DNA of 64,000 nucleotides. Source: Anniella stebbinsi. Lineage: Eukaryota > Chordata > Lepidosauria > Squamata > Anniellidae. Made by a program: the position numbers and the translations under genes. Positions 32,526 to 43,532 of the stretch are shown here, one piece after another. The notes beneath the pieces were generated by a model. It was not told the origin of the DNA and did no database searches. It saw only the letters and a program-made list of their open reading frames with translations. The stretch lies in NCBI GenBank assembly GCA_029215795.1, contig JARDYH010000001.1, positions 230,233,654-230,297,653 of the forward strand, in the 5' to 3' direction. The stretch's first letter is position 1. Each line of letters opens with the position of its first letter.

Positions 32526-32968
32526 AAAGTACTTAACTTTCATTGGTTCATGCCTTTAATTTGGGCTGTGTGTGTGGGAGGGGGGGGGGTGTTGCCTTTT
32601 AAATATGTCTAAGAAAATCAACATTATTATCATTGTTTTTGTTATTTACAATTCATTTTAATCTTGTCAGCTAGTGGCACCAAACACGAACATATTCTGC
32701 TAGAGCCACCACTGGAACTACTGGCTACTTTGGGATTAAACGATATCTTTTAATATTAATATTCTATGGTAGCTACTTGGGCAATTGGGGTGGGGGGTAA
32801 GTCTCCGTGTTGAATTCTCCTCTAGCTTTTGAGAACTAGTGGAGAAATGTAACTTAGTGTCATTTTTCTGTTTGATTGCTTAAATTGTTCTTTGCCTATT
32901 ATTTATTTGCAGATGCTTAAGTACTTTAGGCTGCAATCCTATACATATTTACCTGGGAATAAGTCCTA

Positions 32969-33322
32969 GGCTGCCTCTACAAGAGAGGTTTAAAGCTCTT
33001 TTAAGGCGCTTAAAATTTTTTACCTCTACAAGAACGGAGCGCAAATTGGGCGTAGAGGCCGTTATCTCTCCGATTATGCGCATTATCGAATGCGCGTTAA
33101 ATCGCGAGTTTTATTTTGCTCCGTCCGTTAAAGCGCATTTTGACTGTGTGAACAAGCGCTTATGCGCATTAACTACTTGTAAAGCTCATTTTGGTCATCC
33201 GTTAATGCGCTTCGCCGCCTCTCGCCGCCTCTCGTGCAGAGGTATTAGGTGTAAATGCGCTTCAGCGATTATGCGCATAATCGCCTAACCGGGCGCAAAA
33301 GCGAATCCTTGTAGAGGGGACC
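32969..33322. mobile_element. CG-rich MITE (GCGCAT family), copy 2, 3-bp TSD
   Basis: 354 bp. Ends GGCTGCCTCTACAAG and CTTGTAGAGGGGACC are 15-bp inverted repeats with two mismatches. CTA occurs on both sides (32966-32968, 33323-33325). The host is the GTTTACTCAGAAGTAA-type repeat, whose halves rejoin across the insertion. The GG-start termini and a 3-bp TSD would suit the PIF/Harbinger superfamily. Confidence 0.8.
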
Positions 33323-33734
33323 CTATTTAATTCAATAGAATTTATTTCTGAGTAAACTTGCTGTTAGATAACTAAAGCTTAGATAGCTTTCTTCCTTTCC
33401 CTTGACATTGGCTCAGTTTTTAAAAAAATCCTAGCCCCCCTCTCCTCCAAATGGTCCCGGTTTTGTGGATCCATAACATGGCAACCCTATGGGCGGCCTT
33501 TTTAAATTTTATGGTTTTGGGGGGGGGGTCTGCTTTGGTGGGATGCTTCACGAGGCTGGAGAAAGGCCAGCCAGCCAGTCTTTCCCCAGCCAGGAGAAGC
33601 TGTACATGGCGGCCGGCCGGCCTTTTAAAAAAAATTTTTTTAAATGTTTTCGGGGGGGGGGGTAGGGTTAGGGGACAACAAAGAGGACAACAAACTTTCT
33701 GCTTATAGGCAGCAGTGGATTGTTCGCTTTTTAA

Positions 33735-34085
33735 TCATGAGAATCACAAGCAGGACACGGTGCAACACACAGCACCCTTCCACTCCTGTTCTCCAGCGAG
33801 TGGTGCACACACAAGTTTACTGCCTCAGTTACTAGAGGTAGCACATAGCCATCAGGAATAGTAGCCATTGATAGCCTTCTCCTCCAGGAAATTGTTTAAT
33901 CCCCTTTTAAAGCCATCCAAATTGGTGGTTATCACTAAGTCTTGTGCTAATGAATTCCACAGTTTAACTAAGCACTGTGTGAAGAAGTACTTCCTGAATT
34001 TGCCACCAGTTGTCCTGAATCTCCTAGCTGCTATCCTTACCTCCTGGAAAGAGAGCACTTGGAGCAGAGCGTAACACTTTCTACC
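33735..34085 (-). pseudogene. CR1-group LINE, C-terminus of RT ORF and 3' end
   Basis: The minus frame 33852-34058 reads KYFFTQCLVKLWNSLAQDLV and the closing FKRGLNNFLEEKAINGYYS (split here), the characteristic end of a CR1/L3-like ORF2. The remaining 3' UTR to 33735 matches 20430-20600. 5'-truncated just upstream of these 68 codons. Confidence 0.75.
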
Positions 34086-34129
34086 AAGTCAGGCCATTGT
34101 TTTATTATCTAGCTCAGTCAGTGGAGGCT

Positions 34130-34500
34130 GGTGGCTCCAAGGATGGTGAATCACTTGTTCTGTATTTGTGTGATTTTAATATGAAGGTGTTATCACTTGT
34201 TCTGTATTTCTGTGATTTTAATATGAAGGTGTTATTTGCACAGAAAGTAAAGTTAAATGTTAATTTCAGATACACTGAATGTCTCACTTGTTCTTTATTT
34301 CTGTGATTTTAATATTAAGGTAGCACATGTTTGTTTTAATTGTGTGCTGTGAAATCAGACATGTGACCAAGGTTATGTTCGGGTGGGCACGCCCCTTGGG
34401 GCTGGACCTGTTCCCTGGGGGCCGGACATGTTGGTGGGCACTCCCCCTTTGGGCGGCCATTTTGGACCTGGATTTTGGTTTCCAAAATCTGGTCACCCTA
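34130..34500 (-). mobile_element. hAT-like element (family F3), partial
   Basis: Ends at right with CAAAATCTGGTCACCCTA. On the minus strand 34500 to about 34270 aligns with the first 230 bp of 11459-12302 (CATGTCCG, GTGTGCTGTGAA..., AGACATTCAGTGTATCTGAA landmarks). At the left, three tandem/direct copies of CACTTGTTCTGTATTTCTGTG..TTTTAATATGAAGG (34151, 34194, 34277) lie where the other copy has one. The left terminus was not found. Confidence 0.65.
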
Positions 34501-35248
34501 GTGTCTGTTCTACCTGCAGATGGTCACAGTGGGATAAAACCTAACATGCATTTGAATTGTTTTGCTGTTCTTCATAGTATATATTCTCTAATTATATATT
34601 TCCCAGTGTACTGAAAATGACCCTTTAAAGAAGCTTTATCTATCAGATGCATTGTCTGCCCTGCACACAGCTGTATGTGTATCCAATTCTTTACTGCTGT
34701 GTTTCCTGCATCCTTTGGGAAATTTACTTTGGTTGCTCATCTGGTTGTCTTCCGTATTGCTGACTCAGCAGTCCATTGCCTGCTGTGAAGGTCCTACCCT
34801 CTTCCTGGAGGTATATCTTGATACTTGGCTGTAGATAAAATGGGCAGGCTTATATAGTTGGAGATGAATTTCAAGCCACTTACTGCAGCAAAATTCCTAT
34901 TCGCTTTGCAGTGCACATGCTTGTGTCATCAGCATAAGATGTTTAGAGTCAGAATTGTGCTGTTGCTGCTCTTCATAGATATAAAAAAGAGAGATATGTG
35001 GAATTGTGGCCACACACTGAAGTTTTGGTCTAGATCTTTAAGTATCTGAGAGACCTTTGAAATAGAAGGCTTAAGTTCCTCTCCCCCATCTAACACTTAC
35101 ACCCTTCCCCAGGAAACTGTAAACTGTGATCCTTATAGACATGTGTAATGTCTGCCTCTAAGGGCCTTGGAATGGGGGTTGTATAAAGTGGGTGGGGCAT
35201 GGAATGGAGGGAGGAGAGAATAAAATGCTAGGTTGAAAGGGAAGGCTG
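34501..35248. other. No gene recognised
   Basis: Short frames without motifs; nothing supported. Confidence 0.35.
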
Positions 35249-35610
35249 TTTATTTATTTATTTACAATATTTATATACTGCTCCATATCTTAAGTAGATT
35301 CCGGAGCAGTGAACATAGGAATAAAACAATGAAAAGATAAAAACAGCATATTAAAATTGTTCAATTTAAAACATAATACCAATAAAAACGGTGGCTGGTC
35401 AGTTGAAGAATGGTTTCTAAAAAGAACTATATTCAGGAGGTGCTGGAAACAGCACATGGTTGGCACCTGCCAGACCTCTGGGGCAGGGAGTTCCAAAGAG
35501 AAAGGGCTACCACACTAAAGGCTCTTCTCCTGAAAGACTCCAATCGGGCTATAGGTCGATGTGGAACCACCAGGAGCATGCCCTCCAATGACCTTAGTGA
35601 CTGGGCAGGT
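35249..35610 (-). mobile_element. L2-like LINE 3' end
   Basis: On the minus strand it ends in AAATAAATAAATA. A coding remnant (around residues reading TFSLELPAP... in decayed frame, 35450-35540) precedes an A-rich UTR. It is the same organisation as 8077-8400 and 12555-12985 and is 5'-truncated. Confidence 0.55.
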
Positions 35611-36444
35611 TGCTAAGGGGGAAGGCACTCTGAAAGGCGGTTGGTGCCAGAGAGAAGAGGAGGCGGTAACAGGAGAGTGAAGGACAAAAGCTGAGAAGGA
35701 AATTCAAGGAAACCAGCAATGTGGTGAAGGAGAGAAAAAAGCAGATCCTGCAGCCTTCAGATGGAAAAAGTCACAACAGAGACTGGCAGCAAAAGACTAA
35801 AGGAACTAGGCCAAGCAACGGATGGGCCAGATCTACACTAAGCAGGATATAACACTATGGAAGCGGTTTGAAAACGGGACAAAGTATGTGTCATGGGCCC
35901 CAACAGTTGTCAAATCCTGCCTTGGTCTAGCAACAATAATACTGTGATTTACAGTGAACGGCTGCTTAAAGTTAGAGTTATCCATATTTGGCCGGGACAT
36001 GCTGGGAATTATAGGACTTCCTTCTGTCTAAAATGCATAGAATTGCACCCTGAATCATTTCCCTAATATTGTTATTTACAATACATTCTAAGGTTAAGAA
36101 AATACAGTTAAATATCTATTTGTTTGTCTCTGAAGTGCTTGCAATCTGCTCCTCATCATTCTAGTTATAGAAACCTGAAACATTACATACGTAGCTAAGT
36201 AACTGCGAAAAAAAATCATAGGAGGGGGGCACATATCCCACACATTCAAAATAATGAATGCTGCACAGAGAAATCAAAGTAGATCTTCTCGGCATGTTTC
36301 AAAGTAAATCCATTATCCCAGTGAGTCTTGAGAAGTGATGACTAATTTGGGAAGCAGCTGCATCCCTGTTCTGCTTTTTGATTTTCCCCTTCCACTTCAA
36401 GTTACTGAAACCTTTCTGAAAAGAACATGATCAATGCTTTTATC
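35611..36444. other. No gene; contains one small MITE and a hairpin relic
   Basis: Holds the MITE at 35826-35935 and a relic of the CCCAGCATTCCCC hairpin family at 35985-36055. Otherwise nothing. Confidence 0.4.
35826..35935 (+). mobile_element. ~125-bp MITE (family F10), copy 1
   Basis: CCAGATCTACACTAAGCAGGATATAACACT...GGTTTGAAAAC...GGGCCCCAACAGTTGTCA...TCCTGCC matches 43533-43660 and, inverted, 54363-54482. Internally deleted relative to them. Confidence 0.65.
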
Positions 36445-36752
36445 TGTGGCACCCCAGTTATGGGATGAGCTTCTCAGAGAGACTCGCCTGGTGCCTACAT
36501 TGTACTCTTTTTGGCACAAGGCAAAGACCTTATTTTCCCAGGCATTTTAGTCTTTTAGCTTCTGCTTTTTTAAATCTGTTACTGTATTTTAAAGCTCTGT
36601 ACTGCTGTTAGGTTTTATTTTGATTTTTTATTTTATGATGTCATTTTAAACTTTTATATTGTATTTTATTGTGTTGCATGTTACGGTTTTAATTCTTGCG
36701 AAAGAAAGCTTCGGCTATCAGGCAGTTTAGATATGTAATAAATAAAACAAAA
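36445..36752 (+). mobile_element. L2 3' end
   Basis: Starts within the L2 C-terminus (GTGGCACCCCAGTTATGGGATGAGC, cf. 59440-59465), passes through CAAGGCAAAGACCTTATTTTCCCAGGC and ends GCTTCGGCTATCAGGCAGTTTAGATATG plus AATAAATAAAA. 5'-truncated to about 300 bp. Confidence 0.8.
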
Positions 36753-37300
36753 TGAATTTAAATAAACTATCTGTCATACCAAACATTAAGAAAACCAGTG
36801 TGCACATTTTAAAAGTATACACATTTTTTTTCTGCATTGACTAATGCTATGCTGGCTGGGGCATGCTGGGAATTGTAGGATATTTTTGTGTTTAAACTTG
36901 CATAGGATTGTGCCCTAGGGCATGTTTGTATACATGCACGTGTTTTTCGTGCACATTTTTCAGCTGTATGCATTTTTGAATGCATTTTGTTGTTGTGCGA
37001 ATTGTGGCACGAGCTTGGAAATGTGTGGACTTCAGAGTTCAGATTGTGTTGGGATCTGTGTTCAGTTCTGGGAGACGTAAACTGGATATTTGGTCAAAAA
37101 TGAACTGAAACGAACATCCTTATGTCCTCTGCATTGTGCCAACTTTCAGGAGAATACAGGGTCACTAGGACCAGAAGAGTGAGCAGAATCTCCATTTGTA
37201 TAAACAGAAGCAATCTTATGCTGCTTTGGATCCCAGCCTTAATTCTTGTCAATTATCAATTGTACTCTAAATTTTATTTCTAAATCCTACCTGCAGTTAC

Positions 37301-37343
<43 letters not shown>

Positions 37344-38689
37344 GTTCCAATAATCTTAATCTCCCAGTTTCTTGACTATTGACATGAGCACTTCTGATTC
37401 AGCATATATAATTAAGAATTATGTAGCTGTCAGCTTTCTTATAGGGGCAAGGAAAACGATTTTGCCTACATTGAATAACTACCTACTATTTGGTGATGCT
37501 ATATTTTGTGCATGTAAATGTGGACATACTTAGGATTGACTTTTACATTAATAATGGCCTTTGGTGCTGTTAGAAGTTTACGTTATGAAATATTGGCTAT
37601 GATTTTTTTCTTACATATTTTGTAACCAAGAAATCCATGTGTTTTTAATCCAGAAAATCAAGGATTTTAGTATTCAAAGTATAATGTAGCCAGCACTTTG
37701 TCTGTGTCTCAATGTGAAAAGAAGTGACTGAAGTGTATTACAGGCACACACACACACAGAAGGAAGACTGTTGGAATTAAGAGCATGGTATGGAAAGCCT
37801 GTATAGGTCCCCCAGGCCTCCTCTAGTGATTTCCTCCTTTACACATTTGATGCAGAAAACGACAGTGTAACACTGGTATACCCATAGCAATCATGCTTGC
37901 TGTGAAAAGTGTGGAGCTGCCCATAATTCCTAGAATGGTACTGGGTGGCTGTTATCTCATGAAGTTTAAATACTAACAAAGATAAATGCCCCGTGCAAAC
38001 GTTGTTGACATTGATGTGAAAATGTAATCCACATCTCATTGACAATTTGCCAATAAACTAGGTAATATGCAGTGGCAATGTTTAATCATGTGTCTGCTGG
38101 TCCATGTATTTCCATCTTACACATTTTAGAAATGAAAATTCAGTGCAGTCACAGACCAGTTTTCACTCTAGTCATGAAAACATGAATCAAACATTTGATT
38201 GGTCAACTACTGTGCCTATTTGATAACTATTTGACAAATATTCAAAATTATCAAGAAATTCCATGGTAGCTTCTTGAGGAAATGATTGATTGGAAAAGTT
38301 TAAATGTGACAAAAGGTGATTCAGGGATACAAAGATAAGAGAGCAGTCTCCGCTCCTTCTAAATTCTGGCTTAATTTGGAGAATTTCTCATGTTTATTCT
38401 GCAATTGGAGCATGTACATTTTTCTACAGCTTTCAGTCATTTGTATCTTTTTTTGCCATTTCATTGCCAATGTGCCTGTCACTGGGGCACCTTAGCAGTA
38501 GGGTGCTGTTGCACTCATGTCTTGCTTGTGAGATTTCCATAGGCATCTGGTTGGCTTTTGGTCTGATCCAACATCATTTTATGTTCCTGTGTTCTTATGG
38601 AAGATGTGAATAAACTGAAAAAAACTGAACGCTGGAGCAAATGGTGCATGCAGTAAGAATTCCTAATGCGTCAGTTGCGGAATCGGAGC
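36753..38689. other. No gene; hairpin relic and (AACT)n
   Basis: Contains TGCTGGCTGGGGCATGCTGGGAATTGTAGG...GCATAGGATTGTG (36848-36912), a relic of the hairpin family, (AACT)n at 37301-37342, and (CA)n at 37745-37758. No coding sequence recognised. Confidence 0.45.
37301..37342. repeat. (AACT)n microsatellite
   Basis: Ten AACT units. Confidence 0.95.
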
Positions 38690-39103
38690 GCAGTAAATAA
38701 CGAGACGACACAATAAATTGGGTTTAAAATGGGCCACACTTTATTGATGAATTCGCAGAAGGGGAAACTAGCGGGCATCCTCAATACTTGGTGGCCAACG
38801 CCAATCTAAGGATAGGGCGAGTCAAATCGAGGCCAGTGTATGGCGTGCAGCTCACGCCCCCCCCTGGCCCCCCCTTTTCGGTAGGGAGGCTTTCCGTGTC
38901 ACCCCCAGCCCGTGCCTCAGGACATCTGAGCGGGTGAGGAAGGTCCGCCCCAAAGGTAACCCTTATCTCACCACCAGGGCCTCAAGACCACTCAGGTGCT
39001 GAGCCTCAGGCATTACCAGTCACCGCTCGGTGCCTGTGAATGCTCACCTATCCCTTGCCAGGTGAAGATGCCCGCGCCTAACCGCCACAGGGTGCGACAA
39101 GCC

Positions 39104-39838
39104 TTATGCTTTGTCACCAACCCCCCATCTGCGCAGGATCAGATCCCGCAGACCCCTCTGCAAATCCATCAAAAATCTATCATTCCCGAGGTCCGATAAA
39201 TGGACCCCGTCAGGCCTATAAAGCTCCCTCCGCGCTGGGTATATATTGGGATGATTAACATACCCATTACCCCATACCCGTAAGCTGCGAAAAATCTCAC
39301 CATTTGCCTTCCTACCGGCCCGATTCAAGGCTCTGGGATCACACGGTGCCCTCCACTGGCACCGAGGCACGATTGCGGACCACACAATCACTATCCCAGG
39401 CCACCAACTGCGAATCCGCTGAAAATCGGATATCGCCTGCAGCACCAAGGCCTTGCCCTTCGGCATCCCCAAGTCGTTACCCCCCAAATGGAGTAACAAC
39501 ACCTGCGGTGGGGGTTGGGCCGCACGCCGCTGCATTAACATCGGGATGAGCTGGTCCCATCTCATCCCCCGCCTGCCGGCCCACTGTATGCTGGCCACGC
39601 CGCTCAGTCCCAACTGTGTGCCAACTGTGGTACAGGCTGCCCTCCATCCGGCCCAGAACACGTAGCTGTGTCCACAGATGAGAACCCGAACTGGGGCTTC
39701 CGCCGGCCGGCCATCTAGAAACAAACAGATTATGGTCAGCCACCTGTCCCTTCCCCCCCCAAGGGAGAATGCATCACTTCCCCCCCGTAGGGAGGGGCCG
39801 AACATAGGAACGATACGCATGCGATCTCCATCTGCCAA
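39104..39838 (-). CDS. SGNH/GDSL-type hydrolase of the Ngaro-like element
   Basis: A 244-residue frame. The sequence shows the SGNH blocks: RVLICGHSYV with the nucleophile Ser at about 58 (GHS instead of GDS), HLGGNDLG with the block-III Asn at about 121, and PDGVHLSDLG with the Asp/His pair at about 210/213. From family knowledge these residues form the active site of small esterases and lipases. Its job in a retrotransposon is unknown. It overlaps the recombinase frame by 65 bp (39774-39838), so the true start may lie further in, near the VRVLICGHS segment. All catalytic positions look intact and no stop interrupts it. A decayed relative of its C-terminal two thirds lies at 61190-61580. Confidence 0.8.
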   Translation of the reverse strand: MADGDRMRIVPMFGPSLRGGSDAFSLGGGRDRWLTIICLFLDGRPAEAPVRVLICGHSYVFWAGWRAACTTVGTQLGLSGVASIQWAGRRGMRWDQLIPMLMQRRAAQPPPQVLLLHLGGNDLGMPKGKALVLQAISDFQRIRSWWPGIVIVWSAIVPRCQWRAPCDPRALNRAGRKANGEIFRSLRVWGNGYVNHPNIYPARRELYRPDGVHLSDLGNDRFLMDLQRGLRDLILRRWGVGDKA

Positions 39839-40772
39839 TCGCCTGTATCTGCGCTGGCGGTAAACCCAAAGTCGCGGCCGTAGAGGCCGCCCCTATCCGA
39901 AATGAATGGGTTCCGAATTTAAAACCTGCCAGCTGCAGACCGTCCAGCGCCTGCCTAGCGATGGCCGCAAACTGAAACTTCGTCAGCGGTGAACTATCCG
40001 CATGACAAAAAAGGAATCCAGGCGTCGTACCTCTCAACTCCCGGAAGTCCGTTAAAGCCCTAACAGGGCATAACTCTTCCCGTGGGACAGCATGTAAGGA
40101 GATTGTCTGCCCTTTGCCCAGTTGATCGGTTTTGGAACGCCTCAGCCAGATGGAGACCTGTTCAGCGCTGAATTGGACATCGGCAAATTGCAGAGCCCTG
40201 CCAGACCTATCCCCCTTAGCAGCCGCTAACAGCTCCGATATTCTCAATGCCCCAAAAAAGGCAGTCAAAGCAGCCGCATGGTATAAAGCGGCCTCAAAAG
40301 GGGACACACAAAGCAAGTTCCAACGAGCCTGCAATCCCACTAGAATATCCGGCGTCAAGGGGGACCGCCAATCTGGCTTGGCAGGTTGCTCGCGTGTCCA
40401 GCCGCTCAAGGCCCACCTAATCCTAAAATCAGCTGTGTTATCCTGTACACCCCGGCACTTTGAGCAAAAGGCCAAGGCCTTCAGCTTACCGGAGATGGTG
40501 CGAACAGCCTTGCCCCTCCTTCTTTCCACCACACAAAACTGCAGGAGATGATCGACTGGAATAGGCCACTCCATCCCCAGCTTCAAGCACGACCTGAACT
40601 CCTGGAATTCCCTACCTGCCTTCCTATACGCCGCTCGAGTGCTTGGGGCGAGAGACTGCCATACCGCACGATCTACTTCGTCCTGCCAATCTCCCACAGG
40701 GCAGCCAGCACCTCCTCCGGCACTGCCCTGGCCCAAGGTGCAAGATCCCGGAATTTCTCTACCTGCTGGCAC
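39774..40772 (-). CDS. Tyrosine recombinase of the Ngaro-like element
   Basis: A 332-residue frame without stops. An N-terminal SAM-like core-binding part (about 30-130, with STRAAYRKAGREF and ISGKLKAL) precedes the catalytic domain. Visible there are GALRISELL (Arg about 177), LRRSKTDQ (Lys about 214), GTHSFRIGAAST with the H-x-x-R pair (His 289, Arg 292), and GRWRSHAYRSYVRP with the nucleophile Tyr (320 or 323). The enzyme would integrate a circular DNA copy without making a target-site duplication. Its first 100 bases overlap the RNase H end in another frame. All catalytic residues appear retained. Confidence 0.88.
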   Translation of the reverse strand: MPAGREIPGSCTLGQGSAGGGAGCPVGDWQDEVDRAVWQSLAPSTRAAYRKAGREFQEFRSCLKLGMEWPIPVDHLLQFCVVERRRGKAVRTISGKLKALAFCSKCRGVQDNTADFRIRWALSGWTREQPAKPDWRSPLTPDILVGLQARWNLLCVSPFEAALYHAAALTAFFGALRISELLAAAKGDRSGRALQFADVQFSAEQVSIWLRRSKTDQLGKGQTISLHAVPREELCPVRALTDFRELRGTTPGFLFCHADSSPLTKFQFAAIARQALDGLQLAGFKFGTHSFRIGAASTAATLGLPPAQIQAIGRWRSHAYRSYVRPLPTGGK

Positions 40773-42447
40773 GATAAAGCATCAGCTATTGCGTTATCCA
40801 AACCGGGAATATGACGAGCTCGAAACAGAATGTTATTTTGGAGGCAGTGCAACGTAAATGCCCTAACTAATGTCATGACCCTATTATTTTTGGAGGACAA
40901 CGTGTTGATAACCTGGACTGTGGCCTGATTGTTGCACCAGAAATGCACCACGCAATTCCTCAATTCCTGCGCCCAAATATGAGCTGCCACATAAATAGGG
41001 AAAAACTCCAAAAACGTTAAATCCCTACACATGCCAGAATCCTGCCAACCACCAGGCCACCTTCCGGCGCACCACCGGTCGCCCCATATCACTTCAAAAC
41101 CTAATGTCCCCGAGGCATCTGAATGTATTTGCATATCTGCCTCCAACAATAACTCTCTCTTCCAGAAGGACACCCCATTAAAGCCTTCTAAAAAGGATAG
41201 CCAAACAGCTAAGTCCTCTCGCATTCCCTTCGCCACCCTAACATGGTGATGAGGCCTGGTAAGGCCTTTCATGGCATTGCAGAGCCGACGCAAAAACGCT
41301 TGGCCTGGCGCCACCACCCTGCAGGCAAAATTCAAATGCCCGACCAACTCCTGTAACTGCTTCAAAGTCACCTTTGTTTGGGACCGAAGAGAAGAGATTC
41401 GGGCCACCAAAGCCTGTACCTTATCCAAAGGCAGCCTACAACATCGTTGTACCGAATCCACTTCCACCCCCAGGTACATCAACACATTTGCCGGGCCCTC
41501 CGTCTTCTCGTGGGCTAAGGGGACACCTAACTCATCTGCCAACGCAGCAAATTCCGACATCAAATAACTACATTGCCCAGAATCCTTTCCACCACAGAAG
41601 AAAAAATCATCCAGGTAGTGAGTGCAGTCGGCCAATCCCGTGCGTTCCCGAACGGCCCATTCCAAAAAGGAACTGAAACATTCAAACATGGAACAGGAAA
41701 TTGAACACCCTATGGGTAAGGCCCTATCTATATAATAACAACCACGGAAATGAAAACCCAGAAGATCAAAATCGGAAGGGTGGATGGGCAGTATGCGAAA
41801 CGCTGATTTAATGTCGCATTTGCCCATTAAAGCCCCCAAACCGTGTCTCCTAACCATGGCTACAGCCGAATCAAAAGACGCGTAGTGCACCGAACATAAA
41901 TGCTCCGGAATTGCATCATTAACCGATTGCTCCCTAGGTGCAGACAGGTTGTGTATCAACCTGTATTCCCCGGGAGCCTTTTTGGGAACGATGCCCAAGG
42001 GGGAACCCTCAAATTCGGTATAGGGGGACAACTAAAAGGCCCCAACACCCTACCCGCAGCAACTTCCTTATCAATCTTATCCTGAACCAACTGCTCCAGA
42101 ACCTTAACTGACTTTTGGTTCCGCGCAAACGCCGGTACCCTCGGACCCTCGAAAGGAATGCGAAAGCCATCCCTGAACCCGGCCTCTAAATAGCTGGCAT
42201 CCGGTCCCGGATATCTTGCCAAGAGGCGCCCCAACGGTTCAAGCCTGACCGGACTGGGGCCCTTTGGGAGGAGGGTGCTGGCCCCCTGGCTTACGGCCTC
42301 CTGGGGCCTCCCCCCCCGTTCTCCATCCCCTTTTGGACCTTGGGCAATTAGCCCCGGGGTGAGGTCCCCTGCGATCAAGACAAAGGAGGGGAGGAGTTCT
42401 GGCCTTATATAGGCTCCCCCTCCTCCTCCCCCTCCTTTTGGCGCCAC
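40673..42447 (-). pseudogene. Reverse transcriptase-RNase H of the Ngaro-like element, one frameshift
   Basis: Two frames join: 42447-41956 covers the linker and start of RT (RNQKSVKVLEQLVQDKIDKE, then CPPIPNLRV), and 42031-40673 continues with SPLGIVPKKAPGEYRLIHNLS, CDIKSAFRI (first catalytic Asp), ALPIGCSISCSMFE and the YLDD box (about residues 139-142 of the second frame). A one-base shift near 42005-42012 separates them. RNase H follows (HSDASGTLGFEVIW, LTFLEFFPIY, HIPGLDNAIADALS). One RNase H position expected to be Asp reads Asn (FWCNNQATV, codon AAC near 40933-40940), which would cripple it. Both defects suggest an inactive copy. The Gly-rich N-terminus may not be coding. Confidence 0.85.
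42402..42413 (-). promoter_or_regulatory. TATA-like box at the 5' end of the Ngaro-like element
   Basis: The minus strand reads GCCTATATAAGGCCAGA just upstream of the coding frames. The deleted relative has CTATAAAGGCCAGA at 61633-61648 in the corresponding place, so the box and the following GGCCAGA are shared. Confidence 0.5.
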
Positions 42448-42580
42448 TTTCTGGAGGCCGCCAATAGTGTGCCTCCACGCTTCGTCTCCTTCTGCGCCCG
42501 CCGCAACCGCCCCACCACCCCCAAGCTGCGCTGGGAGTGGGGTAGGGCCTTTCTGTTTTGGAAGTAATGCAAGGTAATTT

Positions 42581-43532
42581 GGAACTCCAAAATCTGGGAA
42601 GCAATTCAGATGAGAATTTTAGAAGCATCCCTAGTGAAAACATGATTACTGAGAATAATAAAATAGATTTGCGTTGGCAATAAATGTTTTATGTCCGCTT
42701 GGTAAGCGGTGTCTGCAATCATGGAAAATCATTATACCTGGCAGTTGTGTGGTCCATGCAGGCACAGGGTTTATTTTCAGCGTTACGATTTTATAGATGA
42801 TTCACAAGCTGTCATAGTAGAAGAGCCTTTGAAAGAAATCTCCCGGGCAACATCCACATGACAACTGCTTGGCAAATGAAAACAAATTGCCTTGTGGTGT
42901 TGAGTGAAATTATAACGAAACAAAGCTGACATTAGATGAAACTGGGAAAGCAGGACCCACCATTAATAACCTTGAGGATACTGAAAGTTCATGACAAAGC
43001 TGACAATTGCATACACTTGTGAAACTGAGCAAGACATAAAGGTTTAGGCCAGTATAGTCGGACGCAAGTATGGAAAGACTTCAGGCTCATACGATGTACT
43101 GTGTTTTATGTCACATATAAGGAAACATTCTTAAATCAGGATGTGCGCTCATGTCCATTTCAAAGCCAAAGTTTCTCTAAATATACCCTAACCAGGAGAC
43201 AAAGTGTTTTCAGATGCCTAGCAAGAGTTTTATTAGGACTTCAGGTTTCTGGGATCTACTTTATTTTGTACTAGCCCTTAAGGTCCACCAACCAGAGCCA
43301 AGAAGGGCAAAATGGTGTCTCAGGGAGTGGAACCAATTGCCATGGGAGAACTTGCATTTGCATTACTACAGATCACTGAGATCAGGGATGCTAAAAGTGT
43401 AATTGAAGAGGGAAAATCCTTTCTGTTGTTGCTATTGTTGAACAATTCGGAATCAGAAACCTTTGCTGATCCACTGCAGATATCCCAGAGAGTTCTACCA
43501 GTAGAACCCAATCTAACATCTGCCCATCTCAG
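42581..43532. other. No gene recognised
   Basis: A/T-rich sequence right of the Ngaro-like element. Nothing supported. Confidence 0.35.

Larger units (their letters stand above)
30951..32968. other. No gene; partial hAT end and simple repeats
   Basis: Poly-C at 31027-31042, a TATGGTGACCAGATCGCC hAT-like terminus at 31333 without partner, (GGAAA)n at 31833-31868, and repeats of the GTTTACTCAGAAGTAAGTCCCA type at 32275-32520. No coding region. Confidence 0.5.
38690..42580 (-). mobile_element. Ngaro/DIRS-type tyrosine-recombinase retrotransposon, nearly complete
   Basis: A 3.9-kb GC-rich unit encoding, in transcription order on the minus strand, RT plus RNase H (42447-40673), tyrosine recombinase (40772-39774) and an SGNH hydrolase (39838-39104). 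Each frame overlaps the next by 65-100 bp. This gene set matches the Ngaro branch of tyrosine-recombinase retrotransposons, which insert by recombinase rather than by DDE integrase. A TATA-like box lies at the 5' end (42402-42413). A gag frame is not evident, and the boundaries and the split direct repeats expected of Ngaro could not be delimited by eye. Composition changes sharply at both ends. Confidence 0.85.

Noticed and set aside
40031..41676. Plus-strand open frames opposite the Ngaro-like element
   Set aside because: Antisense shadows of the RT and recombinase frames.
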